From the NCBI GenBank assembly GCA_937927905.1, contig CALFWP010000144.1, forward strand, positions 1 through 6,242: a stretch of DNA of 6,242 nucleotides. Reading direction: 5' to 3'. Below, piece after piece: positions 4,889 through 6,242 of this stretch. Positions within the stretch are counted from its first letter, which is position 1. The number at the start of each line of letters is the position of its first letter. The position numbers were made by a program, and so were the translations under genes. The notes beneath the pieces are model-generated. The model was not told the DNA's origin, did no database searches, and was given only the letters and a program-made list of their open reading frames with translations. The DNA is from an uncultured Neomegalonema sp. GTDB taxonomy: Bacteria; Pseudomonadota; Alphaproteobacteria; Rhodobacterales; Rhodobacteraceae.

Positions 4889-6242
4889 CCTGACATTTTC
4901 AGAGCCCGCGCCTAAAGTCATGCAGGGTGCCACTGGTCCGTGGGAATTGGTGATCGGGATGGAGGTCCATGCGCAAGTCTCCTCTACCGCCAAGCTGTTT
5001 TCCGGCGGTTCCACGGATTTCGGATCGGAACCTAACAGCAATGTGGCGCTGGTGGATGCTGCGATGCCCGGGATGCTGCCGGTGATCAACGAGTTTTGCG
5101 TGGAACAGGCCGTGCGCACCGGTCTGGGTTTGAAAGCAGGGATCAACCTGCGCTCGGTTTTTGACCGCAAAAATTACTTCTACCCTGATTTGCCCCAAGG
5201 CTATCAGATAAGCCAGTTCAAATACCCCATCGTCGGCGAGGGACAGGTGCTGGTTGATATGGAACCGGGGGTTGCCCGCACCGTCCGGGTCGAGCGCATC
5301 CACTTGGAACAGGACGCGGGCAAGTCGATCCACGATATGGACCCGACGATGTCCTTCGTGGACCTCAACCGTACCGGCGTCGCGCTGATGGAGATTGTCT
5401 CGCGCCCCGACATACGCGGTCCGGAAGAGGCGGCGGAATACCTGCGCAAACTGCGCCAGTTACTGCGGTACCTCGGCACCTGTGACGGCAATATGCAGGA
5501 GGGATCGATGCGGGCCGATGTGAACGTCTCGGTCTGCCGCCCGGGAGACTACGAGGCATTCCGCGAGGGCGGAGATGATTTTTCCAAACTCGGCACCCGC
5601 TGCGAATTGAAGAACATGAACTCCATGCGCTTTATTCAACAGGCGATCAATTTTGAGGCCCGCCGCCAGATCGACATTATCGAGGATGGCGGGACGGTGG
5701 ATCAGGAAACCCGCCTCTACGATCCGAACAAGGGCGAGACGCGTTCCATGCGCTCGAAAGAAGAGGCCCATGACTACCGGTATTTCCCGTGTCCGGACCT
5801 GTTGCCGCTGGAGATTGAACAGGCGTGGGTTGATGACATCGCCGAGACCCTGCCCGAGTTGCCGGACGAAAAACGCGCGCGCTTTATGAGCGATTATGGC
5901 GTGACGGAATACGATGCCGGTGTTCTGGCCGCCGACCGCGCCGATGCGGATTTCTTTGAACAGGTGGCCAAGGGCCGCGACGGAAAGGCCTCCGCCAACT
6001 GGGTTGTGAACGAGCTGTTCGGGCGGCTGAACCGCGAGGGTCTGACGGTGGCGAACTCGCCGGTTTCGGCAGGGCAACTCGGCGGGATCATCGACCTGAT
6101 CGGATCGGGTGATATTTCCGGCAAAATCGCCAAGGAACTGTTTGAGATTGTCTGGACCGAGGGCGGCGATCCGGCGGCGATTGTCGAAGCGCGCGGTATG
6201 AAGCAGGTCACGGATACCGGCGCGATCGAGGCGGCGGTGGAT
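4881..6242 (+). CDS. gatB: Asp-tRNA(Asn)/Glu-tRNA(Gln) amidotransferase subunit B, 3' end outside window
   Basis: GatB is the kinase/tRNA-binding subunit of GatCAB. It phosphorylates the Glu or Asp on misacylated tRNA with ATP, so that ammonia released by GatA makes Gln-tRNA(Gln) or Asn-tRNA(Asn). The window holds 454 codons of a usual ~480-490. Family motifs in order are WELVIGMEVHAQ (21-32), NSNVALVDAAMPGMLPVIN (52-70), FDRKNYFYPDLPQGYQISQ (94-112), RIHLEQDAGKSIHD (139-152), VDLNRTGVALMEIVSRPDIR (160-179), CDGNMQEGSMRADVNVSV (201-218), GTRCELKNMNSMRFI (238-252) and RSMRSKEEAHDYRYF (288-302). The kinase core is complete; from about 320 the helical and YqeY-like tail domains follow and are cut by the window edge. 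C304 in YFPCPDLLP replaces the usual acidic residue. The gene starts at GTG within the terC end and is not adjacent to gatA upstream. Confidence 0.97.
   Translation, partial: MLDLTFSEPAPKVMQGATGPWELVIGMEVHAQVSSTAKLFSGGSTDFGSEPNSNVALVDAAMPGMLPVINEFCVEQAVRTGLGLKAGINLRSVFDRKNYFYPDLPQGYQISQFKYPIVGEGQVLVDMEPGVARTVRVERIHLEQDAGKSIHDMDPTMSFVDLNRTGVALMEIVSRPDIRGPEEAAEYLRKLRQLLRYLGTCDGNMQEGSMRADVNVSVCRPGDYEAFREGGDDFSKLGTRCELKNMNSMRFIQQAINFEARRQIDIIEDGGTVDQETRLYDPNKGETRSMRSKEEAHDYRYFPCPDLLPLEIEQAWVDDIAETLPELPDEKRARFMSDYGVTEYDAGVLAADRADADFFEQVAKGRDGKASANWVVNELFGRLNREGLTVANSPVSAGQLGGIIDLIGSGDISGKIAKELFEIVWTEGGDPAAIVEARGMKQVTDTGAIEAAVD

Noticed and set aside
4655..5170. 171-codon - strand reading frame across the terC-gatB junction
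   Set aside because: It covers the antisense of two confident genes, with no ribosome binding site or family pattern noticed.
5460..6077. 205-codon - strand reading frame opposite gatB
   Set aside because: It lies wholly inside the well-conserved gatB gene; long antisense frames are common in GC-rich coding DNA, and the product resembles no family.

Overview
The window looks like ordinary chromosome from an alphaproteobacterium of moderate GC content. The ParC tail and the GatB protein both read like alphaproteobacterial versions. This placement comes from remembered family sequences, not from a search.

Layout. (1) 1-1100, + strand: the 3' part of parC, topoisomerase IV subunit A. (2) 1101-1393: the gap between the convergent parC and TPR genes. 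It is filled by what looks like a short, internally deleted relic of an IS256-family insertion sequence on the - strand. (3) 1394-3370, - strand: a 658-residue protein with a signal peptide, built almost entirely of TPR repeats. It has its own candidate promoter, and an inverted repeat overlaps both promoter boxes. (4) 3476-3820, - strand: a small HxlR-type winged-helix regulator. (5) 3821-4009: a divergent intergenic region. Its terC side can fold into a structured leader with a 9-bp closing stem next to the terC ribosome binding site, enclosing two mutually exclusive hairpins. (6) 4010-4888, + strand: a TerC-family membrane protein, probably a metal ion (Mn2+) exporter. (7) 4881-6242, + strand, running off the window: gatB, starting at a GTG inside the last codons of terC.

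How the parts relate. ParC (chromosome decatenation) and GatB (transamidation of misacylated tRNA) are housekeeping functions and have no evident link to each other. The hxlR/terC pair is divergent, so HxlR may act on terC as well as on itself. terC and gatB overlap by 8 bases and are probably translationally coupled, which places gatB behind a metal transporter and not behind gatA. The TPR protein is probably a periplasmic protein-interaction scaffold of unknown partner.

I found no CRISPR array, tRNA, rRNA, phage gene, toxin-antitoxin pair or defence module. The most interesting items are the possible RNA switch upstream of terC, the IS256 relic with a hairpin over its transposase start, and the promoter-overlapping inverted repeat of the TPR gene.
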